Shown piece by piece: positions 37,201-44,679 of a stretch of DNA of 64,000 nt (its first letter is position 1; each line of letters starts with the position of its first letter). The DNA comes from an uncultured Tenacibaculum sp. Its GTDB lineage: Bacteria > Bacteroidota > Bacteroidia > Flavobacteriales > Flavobacteriaceae. The translations under genes were made by a program, and so were the position numbers. The stretch is from contig NZ_CANMLT010000010.1 in assembly GCF_947498805.1 (NCBI RefSeq), positions 96,612-160,611 of the forward strand. The letters run 5' to 3'. The notes below the pieces were generated by a model that saw only the letters and a list, made by a program, of their open reading frames with translations, did no database searches and was not told the DNA's origin.

Positions 37201-37309
37201 TATTATAACTGACTATACAGGACAAGATCCTGAGAATTTTGGTGGAATAGATAGAAACTTCTATCCAAGACCTACGGTATACACTTTTGGTATTAATGCT
37301 GATTTTTAA
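34220..37309 (+). CDS. susC: SusC-like TonB-dependent outer-membrane oligosaccharide transporter
   Basis: 1029-residue outer-membrane barrel for maltooligosaccharide import. Signal peptide 1-22 (ending IFAQ); a carboxypeptidase-regulatory-like domain at 23-100 (LKGTVLDKTSGDGLPGVSI); a TonB-box-type segment EVVVVGYGTTTKKDATGSV; the plug with IRIRGGSSLNAQNNPLIVIDGVP; SASAIYGSR-type and VIIITTKKG; then a long beta-barrel ending in YTFGINADF with terminal Phe. The susD gene starts 10 bp downstream. The LacI-type operator lies upstream, consistent with induction by maltose-type sugars. Confidence 0.96.
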   Translation: MKDFKIILCSILMLFSSQIFAQQILKGTVLDKTSGDGLPGVSIIVKGTTRGTSSDFDGKFELNNVKSGDVLVFSFIGFTDKEVTLGNNFNITVNLEEDAQQLDEVVVVGYGTTTKKDATGSVEVVSSKNFNKGAIVSTDQLLTGKAAGVRITTNGGAPDSAPNIRIRGGSSLNAQNNPLIVIDGVPIGNDNPAGVSNPLTLVNPNDIESFSILKDASATAIYGSRASNGVIIITTKKGTSGSVKFNFSSDVSISEAGKGLDFMNGKEYVAFIQQYFPGRVDQLGVPQGSITTNQTPIQVINGREIYDTNWRESILRSAITTNTNFSARANLYDKIPFRGSVGYTKAEGIVKNDDYERVTASLKLTPTLLDDKLKIDFNAKTIFAEKNAIDSGGAIGESLQFDPTKPIYNNASSNRFGGYYLTTFDDDGKFRRIIQGNPLARLEQKERPERVFRFLGNIEFDYTMPFLPELKAVVNLGLDASRSKIEERFSNNSFETYQFNTLNDNIDTNFLFNPGVNFRERQHITNTTLEGYLQYSKDLEEGFVTKFDVQAGYSYQNFKNDGNQDRFMYNQESGVREAVVNPANPNFRYYNVLNLQSFFGRANISLFDRYLLTVSMRADGSSLFTKENRWGYFPAAALAWQIDEEDFLKDSDIVKNLKLRLGWGKTGQQDITGVVGFYPSIPLFLAGDQNSQYFPNSSLYSALAFNPNLTWEKTTTYNVGLDFSLFENNLLSGSFDIYNRVTTDLLAEVPVPPGQALTNAFIDNVGETESRGFELNLNTTPISNDNFELSLGGNISYNKTEVTSLNGLDNINAGGSLRGTGSNLFRHAVGQQAGSAYVFKQVYDVNGSPIPNAFVDLNGDNQITDSDRYYKAITPNWTYGFNLSFNYKNWDLTSNFRGQIGGYVYNFAQVNYGFLESATSSSQNNITNVLDFNNGAANPAFGDVSIVNGNGQFSDYYLEDATFLRCDNITLGYRFDNLIKKGSIRIYSAVTNPFIITDYTGQDPENFGGIDRNFYPRPTVYTFGINADF

Positions 37310-37319
37310 AAACTAACAA

Positions 37320-38858
37320 ATGAAAAAAATAATAACATCAATAGCTATAGCTTTAACTGTTTTTAGTGCTTGTACGAGTGATTTAGATGTCAGTCCTAAA
37401 GTACAACTTACACTTGAAGAGCTTTTAGCAAATGATCCTAATGCAGTAGAAGGTTTAGTTTCGAGATTATATGCTTCATATGCTTTAACTGGACCTGAAG
37501 GGCCTGGAAGTTCAGATATTGAAAGTCCAGATGCAGGTGAAGGAGCTTTTTTAAGAGCTATTATAAATTTACAAGATTTTACTGCGGATGCAATGAAAAA
37601 TAGATGGGGTGATGATGGTTTAGACCAGCTTACAACCACTTCTAATTGGGATAGAAATAATAAGTTCTTTAAATTATTTTATGATAGAGCTTACTTCACT
37701 ATTCCACAATGTAATAACTTTTTACAAGCGTTACAGATTGCAGATTTTCCAAATGAAGAAAACATTGTTGCTGAAACTCGTTTCTTAAGAGCCTTAGCAT
37801 ACTACAACATAATCGATGTATTTGGTAAAGGAGTATTAGCTACTGAAGAAAATTTCGGACAGTCGGCTCCTTTAGAAGAAGCAAGTAGAACTGAATTATT
37901 CAATTATGTAGAAGCTGAATTATTAGCTATAGAACCAGTAATTACGACAAGTAGTTCTTATGGTAGAGCTAATAGATATGTAGTAGATATGTTATTGGCT
38001 AAGCTTTACTTAAATGCTGAAGTTTATACAGGAACTGCACGTTGGGATGATGCTGCTACTTATATTAATAAGGTTATTAATGAAGGTGGTTATGCATTAG
38101 ATACGAACTTCGTAAAAGTCTTCTCTGCAGATAATGATTCTTCTACTGAAATCATTTTCCCTTTAATTGCGGAAACTATTTCAAGTCAAAGTTATGGTAA
38201 CACAACTTATATTGTAAATGGAAGTTTAAGTGCCGATACAATGCCTTTAGCTCAATTCGGAGCAACTGGTGGTTGGACAGGTCATAGAGCTACGAAAGCT
38301 TGGTATGGTTTATTTGGTGATTTAGCTACCTCTCCAGATGTAAGAGCAAGTTTATTCTGGACAACCGGTCATAACTTTGAAATGACTGATTATAAAGATT
38401 GGGAAGATGGATATCCTTCAACCAAATTCAGAAATACAAACTCTGATGGTTCAGGAACTCCAACTGAATTCTCTGGTACTGATTTTCCTTTTTATCGATT
38501 GGCAGATGCTTACTTAATGTATGCTGAATTATCTTTAAGAGGAGCCAATGGTACCAATGCTTCAGATGCATTAAAATATGTAAACGATGTTAGAACACGT
38601 TCAGGTGCTCCAACAATAACTTCTGGAGATTTAACTTTAGATTTTATTCTTGATGAAAGAGCAAGAGAGTTAAACTTAGAAGGTCATAGACGTTCAGATT
38701 TAATTCGATTCAAGAAGTTTACTGGAAACTCTTACATATGGCCTTGGAAAGGAAATACTGTTAATGGAACTTCAATTCCAGAGCACTACAAATTATTTCC
38801 AATTCCGGCAACCGCTTTACAAGCGAACCCTAACTTAACTCAAAACACTGGATATTAA
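37320..38858 (+). CDS. susD: SusD-like surface glycan-binding lipoprotein
   Basis: 512-residue lipoprotein (lipobox FSAC, Cys18) that caps the SusC pore and binds starch oligosaccharides. Family features are ETRFLRALAYYNIIDVFG, the TPR-like helices, FPFYRLADAYLMYAE and LDFILDERARELNLEGHRRSDLIRF near the C-terminus, then FPIPATALQANPNLTQN. Tight spacing to susC and susE indicates one operon. Confidence 0.96.
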   Translation: MKKIITSIAIALTVFSACTSDLDVSPKVQLTLEELLANDPNAVEGLVSRLYASYALTGPEGPGSSDIESPDAGEGAFLRAIINLQDFTADAMKNRWGDDGLDQLTTTSNWDRNNKFFKLFYDRAYFTIPQCNNFLQALQIADFPNEENIVAETRFLRALAYYNIIDVFGKGVLATEENFGQSAPLEEASRTELFNYVEAELLAIEPVITTSSSYGRANRYVVDMLLAKLYLNAEVYTGTARWDDAATYINKVINEGGYALDTNFVKVFSADNDSSTEIIFPLIAETISSQSYGNTTYIVNGSLSADTMPLAQFGATGGWTGHRATKAWYGLFGDLATSPDVRASLFWTTGHNFEMTDYKDWEDGYPSTKFRNTNSDGSGTPTEFSGTDFPFYRLADAYLMYAELSLRGANGTNASDALKYVNDVRTRSGAPTITSGDLTLDFILDERARELNLEGHRRSDLIRFKKFTGNSYIWPWKGNTVNGTSIPEHYKLFPIPATALQANPNLTQNTGY

Positions 38859-38881
38859 TAAGAAACTATTAAGTATAAATT

Positions 38882-40243
38882 ATGAAACAATTTAAATTTA
38901 TATTCACAGCAATAATAGCTATTATGTTTTTTAATAGCTGTCAAGATAATGACAATTTAGAATTTGTAGCGGCTCCAAAAGGTGACTTCGCTTTTACAAA
39001 TACTTTTTTAGCAGATTATATTTTACCATTTGAAACTACAACAGATGATAACATTGGTATTGTATTCTCTTTTAATAAAGCAGACTTTGATGTACCAACG
39101 AATGTTTCTTATGAATTACAAACATCGGTTACTGGTGACTTTACAGATGCTGCTCTTGTAAATGCTATTTCAAACAATAGCAATAACAATAATAACATTG
39201 AAGTAACTATAGGTGAATTAAAAAGACTTGCTACTGAAGTATATTCTTTAGCAGCTCCTACAAACGGAACTTTAAACTTTAGAGTTCGTGCATTTCCTGG
39301 AGATACTTCTTCAACTACAGAAGCATTCACTCCAACACAACAAGTAAATGTTACTTTATTAGAAGAAGTACAAACTGGAGGTTCTAATGTTCAAGTATCA
39401 ACTTGGGGAATCGTAGGTTCTGGTTACAACGACTGGGGTAATGGAGGTCCTGATGCTCCTTTCTATACGACTGCAGATGCAAATGTATTTGTAGCCTATG
39501 TAACTTTATTAGACGGTGAAATTAAGATTAGAGAGAACAACGATTGGGCTAATAACTTTGGAGATGATGGTGCTGATGGAACGTTAGATGCAGGTGGAGC
39601 AAACATAGTTTCTACTGCAGGTACCTATAAAGTTACTCTTAATTTTAATGATAACACTTATACTATAGAAGCATATTCTTGGGGAATCGTAGGTTCTGGT
39701 TTTAACGACTGGGGTAATGCTGGTCCTGATGCTGCGTTCCATTATGATTATACAACTGATACGTTTAAAGTAGGTGTTAAATTATTAGATGGTGAAATCA
39801 AAATTCGTTTAAACAACGATTGGGGAACCAACTTTGGTGATACTGGTGCAGATGGAACTTTAGAAGCTGGTGGAGATAACATTGCTACTACAGCTGGTTT
39901 TTACACAGTAACGTTTGATGTAAACAAGAGTACATATACTATTGAAGCTTCTGATGTTTGGGGTATCGTAGGATCTGGATACAACGATTGGGGTAATGCT
40001 GGACCTGACTTTAACTTTACAGAAGTAAACCCAGGAATCTTCGTTGCAAATAACGTAACCTTATTAGATGGAGAAATCAAATTTAGATTGAATGAAGATT
40101 GGACTACTAACTTTGGTGATACTGGTGCAGACGGAACTTTAGAGGCTGGTGGTGACAATATTGTTACTACTGCTGGTAAGTACAGAATTACAATGGATTT
40201 AACCGACAATGCAAATCCTAAATATACTATTACAGCATTGTAA
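38882..40243 (+). CDS. susE: SusE/SusF-like starch-binding lipoprotein with three tandem modules
   Basis: 453-residue lipoprotein (lipobox FNSC, Cys20). The N-terminal SusE-type Ig-like domain spans about 25-165 and includes a run of Asn near 99-105. Three near-identical starch-binding modules of about 92 residues start at Trp175, Trp267 and Trp360. Each opens with WGIVGSGYNDWG or a one-residue variant, continues with LLDGEIKIR.N.DW..NFGD.GADGT, and ends in a beta-strand TYTIEA. The conserved Trp residues are the probable glucan-stacking platforms. The high similarity of the modules points to recent internal duplication. Confidence 0.93.
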   Translation: MKQFKFIFTAIIAIMFFNSCQDNDNLEFVAAPKGDFAFTNTFLADYILPFETTTDDNIGIVFSFNKADFDVPTNVSYELQTSVTGDFTDAALVNAISNNSNNNNNIEVTIGELKRLATEVYSLAAPTNGTLNFRVRAFPGDTSSTTEAFTPTQQVNVTLLEEVQTGGSNVQVSTWGIVGSGYNDWGNGGPDAPFYTTADANVFVAYVTLLDGEIKIRENNDWANNFGDDGADGTLDAGGANIVSTAGTYKVTLNFNDNTYTIEAYSWGIVGSGFNDWGNAGPDAAFHYDYTTDTFKVGVKLLDGEIKIRLNNDWGTNFGDTGADGTLEAGGDNIATTAGFYTVTFDVNKSTYTIEASDVWGIVGSGYNDWGNAGPDFNFTEVNPGIFVANNVTLLDGEIKFRLNEDWTTNFGDTGADGTLEAGGDNIVTTAGKYRITMDLTDNANPKYTITAL

Positions 40244-40257
40244 ATAAACTTTGTTTG

Positions 40258-40290
40258 AATTAAGGTCTGCAAATATTGCAGGCCTTAATT
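40258..40290 (+). other. Hairpin between susE and the secreted amylase gene
   Basis: Long stem AATTAAGG.CTGCAA/TTGCAG.CCTTAATT with loop ATA and one G-T pair, but no T-run after it. It may be a weak terminator or an mRNA-stabilising structure that lowers amylase expression relative to susCDE. Confidence 0.55.
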
Positions 40291-40314
40291 TATTAAACGA
40301 CCTACTACAGAATT

Positions 40315-43300
40315 ATGAAAAAAATATGCTTTTTACTTCTATATTTCGTTAGTATAACTTTATTCTCTCAGGTAACTACTTCACCTGGAACCCCTACTAT
40401 TAACGATGAAATTACAATTACTCTAAATACAACTGGTACTGAATTAGAAAATTACTCAGGTGACATATATGCTCATACAGGTGTAACCGTTGATGGTACA
40501 CAATGGGAAAATGTAATTGGAAGCTGGGGAAACAACTCCACGCAACCAAAATTTACAAAAACAGCTGCCAACTCTTATACCTTTATCATTACGAACAATG
40601 TCTACGATTTTTACAATGTAGATAACGCTAAAACCATTAGCGAAATTAACTTGGTAGCTCGTGCTGATGATGGATCTAAACAAACAAGACCCGATATTCA
40701 TATTGAAATTTTCTCAGCAGATTTAAATATTCAAATTACAAGCCCTAACAACGACAGCGTATTTGATAATAACACTACACATACGATAACTGCTGAAGCT
40801 ACCATAGCTGCTAACTTAGAATTATTGATTAATAATACTTCTATTCAAACTATAGCTAGTAATAAAATTATTAGCAAGGAACACACTTTTACTACCACCG
40901 GACAACATATTATTAAGGCTGTTGCAACTGACGGTACTACTACAAAAGAACAAGAAATTACAGTTTACGTAAAAACACCTACCGTTACTGAAACAAGACC
41001 AGCTGGAGCAAAAAATGGTATAACTTTTAACAACGATGGTTCGGTAACCTTCGTACTCTTAGCTCCTCAAAAGAATGATGTATTCTTAATTGGTGATTTT
41101 AATAATTGGGCATTACACCAAGACTACCAACTTAAAAAAGATGGTGATTATTTCTGGATAACGCTAACTGGTTTAGACGCTGATACAGAATACGCATATC
41201 AATACTTTATTGATTATGATAAAAAAGTAGCAGACCCTTATGCTAAAAAGGTTCTAGATCAATCAAATGATCAATATATATCGGCAACGAACTATCCAAA
41301 TTTAAAAAGTTTCCCTGCCAAAGCTTCAGGAATAGTATCTACTTTTAAACAAAATACCACTTCTTATACTTGGCAAACTAGTTCATTTACAAAACCTGCT
41401 AAAGGAGAATTGGTTATCTATGAATTGTTAGTAAGAGACTTCTCTTCAAGTGATAGTTACCAAGCAATTATTGACAAATTAGATTACCTAGAAACCTTAG
41501 GAATTAATGCGTTACAACTAATGCCAGTCAATGAGTTTGAAGGTAATGATAGTTGGGGATACAATGTATCTCATTTCTTCGCTTTGGATAAAGCATACGG
41601 AACTCAAAATAAGTTTAAAGAACTTATTGATAAATGCCATGCAAAAGGAATTGCAGTAATCTTAGATGTTGTATTTAATCATGCCTATAGTCAAAATCCA
41701 TTGGTTCAAATGTATGATTTTGACATTGCCGCAGGAACAACTTCTAATAACCCTTTCTTTAATGATGATCATAATTTCCAAAATGGGGCATTGCAATTCG
41801 GTTTTGACTTCAATCATGAAGCAAGCTATACACAACAATATTTTAAGGATGTAATGTCTTATTGGATTGAAGAATATAAAATTGATGGATTTCGATTAGA
41901 TTTTACCAAAGGATTTACCAATACCTTCTACCCTACTTCGGGAGATCAATGGGGAAATAATTACAATCAAGAAAGAATTGATCGCTTAACAGATTATGCA
42001 AATCATGTATGGAATAATCATGACAATGGTTTTTATATGATTTTAGAACATTTAACCAATAACGATGAAGAAAAAGCCTTGGCAAATGTAGGAATGATGT
42101 TGTGGGGTAAAATGACTGAACCATACAATCAAAACACCATGGGCTATAACAGTAATTCTGATATCTCTTGGGGGTACTACAAAAACAGAGATTTTAATGA
42201 TCCTGATCTAGTAGCCTATATGGAAAGTCATGATGAGGAACGCTTAATGTATAAGAATCTTCAATTTGGTAATACTAATGGAGGTTATAGTGTAAAAAAC
42301 TTAAACACGGCATTAAAACGTATGGAAGCTGCGGGTGCCTTTTACTTTACTATACCTGGACCAAAAATGATTTGGCAATTCGGAGAACTAGGCTATGATA
42401 TTAGTATTGATGAAAATGGACGAACAGGAAGAAAGCCTGTTAAATGGGAATATTTCGATGTGCCACAACGAAAAAGTATCTATGATACTTGGAGTAAACT
42501 AATTGCATTGAAAAAAGGTGAAGCTATTTTTAATTCAACTGAAGTAACTCTTACTACAGGGAATACAGACTTAAAAAGTATTCATTTAACCTTAAGTTCT
42601 GCAACAGGAAACGCTATTAAACACATTACTATTATTGGAAACTTTGGAGTAACTGAACAAGCTATCGATCCTAAATTTCAGGAAGTTGGTGATTGGTTTG
42701 AACTATTGAATGGTAACAAAAAAATTACGGTATCTAATGTAAATACTCCTATTAATTTAGCTCCAGGGGAATTTAAGATCTATGCTGATAACCCAACCTC
42801 ATTATTTCCAACAACAGATGACGATAATGATGGTGTGTTAAATGAAGATGACCAATGTCCGAATACACCAGAAGGAACGGTAGTAAACGTAAATGGATGT
42901 GAAGTTTTTACCTTACCTGCCAATAATTTTGCTTTAAGTACCTTAAGTGAAACTTGTAGGACTAGTAATAACGGAAGCATTTCTATTACTGCTAAACAAA
43001 ACCTAAATTATAACGTGAGTATTTCAGGAGGAACATCTTCAACAGAAAGCTTTACTTCTACACATACTTTTAACAATCTGGCCGCTGGTACCTATACCGT
43101 TTGTATTACCGTTGATGGACAAGCTGGTTATGAAATATGTTTTAATGCCATAATCACTGAACCTGAAGACATTCAAGTTTTATCTAGAGTTGAAACATCT
43201 AGCAAATCATTAGTATTGAACTTATATGGTAGTAAAAGCTATACCATTGATTTAAACGGTACTGAATATGTTACTACCGATTCTGAAATAGAACTTCCGC

Positions 43301-43614
43301 TTAAAAGTGGTGCTAATTCTATTAAAGTTGTAGGAGATAAATTATGTCAAGGAAAATTTGAAAAGACTTTCTATTTTGGAAATGAAATCAATGCTTTTCC
43401 TAACCCAGCAAATAACATTTTTAATGTGTATTTAGGAGAACAGCAATCATCTTCAACTATCCAATTATTTGCTCTTAATGGAAAATTAATCTATGAGAAA
43501 GTAGCTAATACTACCTTAGAGCAAGTTGATATTTCAAAATTATCCAAGGGGATCTATATTTTGAATGTCGTAACTAAAAATGAAAGTAAAACACTTAAAA
43601 TATTAAAGAAATAA
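40315..43614 (+). CDS. T9SS-secreted multidomain GH13 alpha-amylase
   Basis: 1099-residue extracellular amylase. Signal peptide 1-19; N-terminal beta domains at about 20-220 (including an Ig-like NSPNNDSVFDNN region); a CBM48-like module with VFLIGDFNNWA near 260; the GH13 barrel at about 350-800 with NVSHFFALDKAYG, DVVFNHAY, GFRLDFTKGF (nucleophile Asp), ILEHLTNN (Glu) and ESHDEER (Asp). A thrombospondin-3-like calcium segment (DDDNDGVLNEDDQCPNTPEG) follows, then a beta region and a type A T9SS sorting domain in the last 75 residues (FPNPANNIFNVYLGE ... KGIYILNVVTKNESKTLKILKK). It would start starch degradation outside the cell. The next gene overlaps its stop by one base. Confidence 0.94.
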   Translation: MKKICFLLLYFVSITLFSQVTTSPGTPTINDEITITLNTTGTELENYSGDIYAHTGVTVDGTQWENVIGSWGNNSTQPKFTKTAANSYTFIITNNVYDFYNVDNAKTISEINLVARADDGSKQTRPDIHIEIFSADLNIQITSPNNDSVFDNNTTHTITAEATIAANLELLINNTSIQTIASNKIISKEHTFTTTGQHIIKAVATDGTTTKEQEITVYVKTPTVTETRPAGAKNGITFNNDGSVTFVLLAPQKNDVFLIGDFNNWALHQDYQLKKDGDYFWITLTGLDADTEYAYQYFIDYDKKVADPYAKKVLDQSNDQYISATNYPNLKSFPAKASGIVSTFKQNTTSYTWQTSSFTKPAKGELVIYELLVRDFSSSDSYQAIIDKLDYLETLGINALQLMPVNEFEGNDSWGYNVSHFFALDKAYGTQNKFKELIDKCHAKGIAVILDVVFNHAYSQNPLVQMYDFDIAAGTTSNNPFFNDDHNFQNGALQFGFDFNHEASYTQQYFKDVMSYWIEEYKIDGFRLDFTKGFTNTFYPTSGDQWGNNYNQERIDRLTDYANHVWNNHDNGFYMILEHLTNNDEEKALANVGMMLWGKMTEPYNQNTMGYNSNSDISWGYYKNRDFNDPDLVAYMESHDEERLMYKNLQFGNTNGGYSVKNLNTALKRMEAAGAFYFTIPGPKMIWQFGELGYDISIDENGRTGRKPVKWEYFDVPQRKSIYDTWSKLIALKKGEAIFNSTEVTLTTGNTDLKSIHLTLSSATGNAIKHITIIGNFGVTEQAIDPKFQEVGDWFELLNGNKKITVSNVNTPINLAPGEFKIYADNPTSLFPTTDDDNDGVLNEDDQCPNTPEGTVVNVNGCEVFTLPANNFALSTLSETCRTSNNGSISITAKQNLNYNVSISGGTSSTESFTSTHTFNNLAAGTYTVCITVDGQAGYEICFNAIITEPEDIQVLSRVETSSKSLVLNLYGSKSYTIDLNGTEYVTTDSEIELPLKSGANSIKVVGDKLCQGKFEKTFYFGNEINAFPNPANNIFNVYLGEQQSSSTIQLFALNGKLIYEKVANTTLEQVDISKLSKGIYILNVVTKNESKTLKILKK

Positions 43615-44306
43615 TGAATTTAAAAACTATATATAGCCTTGTATTTGTGTCTTCATTATTTATCTCATGTGGAGGTGGTGGTTCAACAGAAGTAGCTCCT
43701 ACTCCACCTGGACAGGCTACCTTAATTTTCCCAGAACAGAACTCAGAGTGTAATGAGGGTACTAAAATTTCAGATACAGAAAGTTCTGTTGTTTTTGATT
43801 GGTCTGATGCTCAAAATGCATCTAGCTATGAAGTTACCCTTAAGAATTTAAGCACAGGTACAACTTCTAAGCATACCAGTACATCTTCTGAAAAAGCCAT
43901 TACAATTAATCGTGCTACTCCATATTCTTGGTTTGTAGTTTCTAAAAACGATGGTGGTCAAACCTCAACTAGTAGTACATGGAAGTTTTACAATGCTGGA
44001 GAAGCTGTGTCTTCTCATATTCCATTTCCGGCTGACTTGGTTAAGCCAGCAATGGGAACTAGTTTTGAAAGCTCTACCACAACTGTAACTCTTGAATGGT
44101 CTGGAGAAGATATTGACAACGATATTAAAGACTATACAATCTTAATGAGTACTACAACTCCTCCTACAAATACTTTAAATACAACTAGCGCTACTTCCAT
44201 TGAAGCAACTGTTAGTACTAAAAACACTTATTATTGGAGAGTTGTTACAACTGACAACGAAGGAAATACATCAAACTCAGAAATATTTGAATTTAAAATT
44301 AAGTAA
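43614..44306 (+). CDS. Lipoprotein with two fibronectin-III-like domains
   Basis: 230-residue lipoprotein: lipobox FISC with Cys19, followed by GGGG. Two FN3-like repeats follow, one about 35-128 (PEQNSECNEGT...VVFDWSDAQNASSYEVTL ... PYSWFVVSKNDGG) and one about 137-228 (VTLEWSGEDIDNDIKDYTILM ... TYYWRVVTTDNEGN). No catalytic motif. Its ATG overlaps the amylase stop by one base (TAATG), so the two are translationally coupled. It may dock the amylase or glucan at the cell surface; that role is inference. Confidence 0.85.
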   Translation: MNLKTIYSLVFVSSLFISCGGGGSTEVAPTPPGQATLIFPEQNSECNEGTKISDTESSVVFDWSDAQNASSYEVTLKNLSTGTTSKHTSTSSEKAITINRATPYSWFVVSKNDGGQTSTSSTWKFYNAGEAVSSHIPFPADLVKPAMGTSFESSTTTVTLEWSGEDIDNDIKDYTILMSTTTPPTNTLNTTSATSIEATVSTKNTYYWRVVTTDNEGNTSNSEIFEFKIK

Positions 44307-44310
44307 TTGT

Positions 44311-44362
44311 TTAAAATAAAAAAGTACAAGCCTAATTTTCCCCTACCAATTTGACTTGTACT
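44311..44362 (-). terminator. Terminator of mini-peptide gene A
   Basis: Minus-strand stem AGTACAAG/CTTGTACT with a long A/T-rich loop, followed by TTTTTTATTTT. It ends the leftward transcript of mini-peptide A. Analogous hairpins, different in sequence but partly similar (CGCAAG core), follow copies B and C. Confidence 0.65.
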
Positions 44363-44395
44363 GTAAAAAAACATCCCTGTTTTTCCCCTATTATT

Positions 44396-44566
44396 TTAAA
44401 AATTACTACCTGGATTCTCGGGGCTCTGTGCTTGAGCCCTTTGAGGATTCAATATCATATAGGTTCCTAAAGCAGTTAGCGCTGTATACTTCCCATATTT
44501 ACCCAATTTTTCCAAGGCTTCTTTTCTTGTTATTTTTTCTCCCTTAGTAGTAGTTGTTTTCTTCAT
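44396..44566 (-). CDS. Mini-peptide A, KxGKYGKYTALTALGTY family
   Basis: 56-residue protein translated by me from the minus strand. Layout: a charged Lys/Thr-rich start, the conserved block ITRKEALEKLGKYGKYTAL, a hydrophobic stretch TALGTYMIL, then PQRAQAQ with an Ala-x-Ala signal-peptidase-like site, and a conserved tail SPENPGSNF. TRKEAL before the hydrophobic stretch loosely resembles a Tat signal without twin Arg. Two closely similar copies lie elsewhere in this window, always downstream of a large T9SS repeat protein on the same strand. Here the gap to that gene is 113 bp. I recognise no named family. Confidence 0.75.
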   Translation of the reverse strand: MKKTTTTKGEKITRKEALEKLGKYGKYTALTALGTYMILNPQRAQAQSPENPGSNF

Positions 44567-44679
44567 GGATTATTTGTCAAGTTTCTATTCAATTAGTTAT
44601 TCTATTTATTTTCCAGTAATTAATAAAATACTCCCTTTACTAACTGTACAGTTAAACTTTTAAACACCCTATTTTTATT

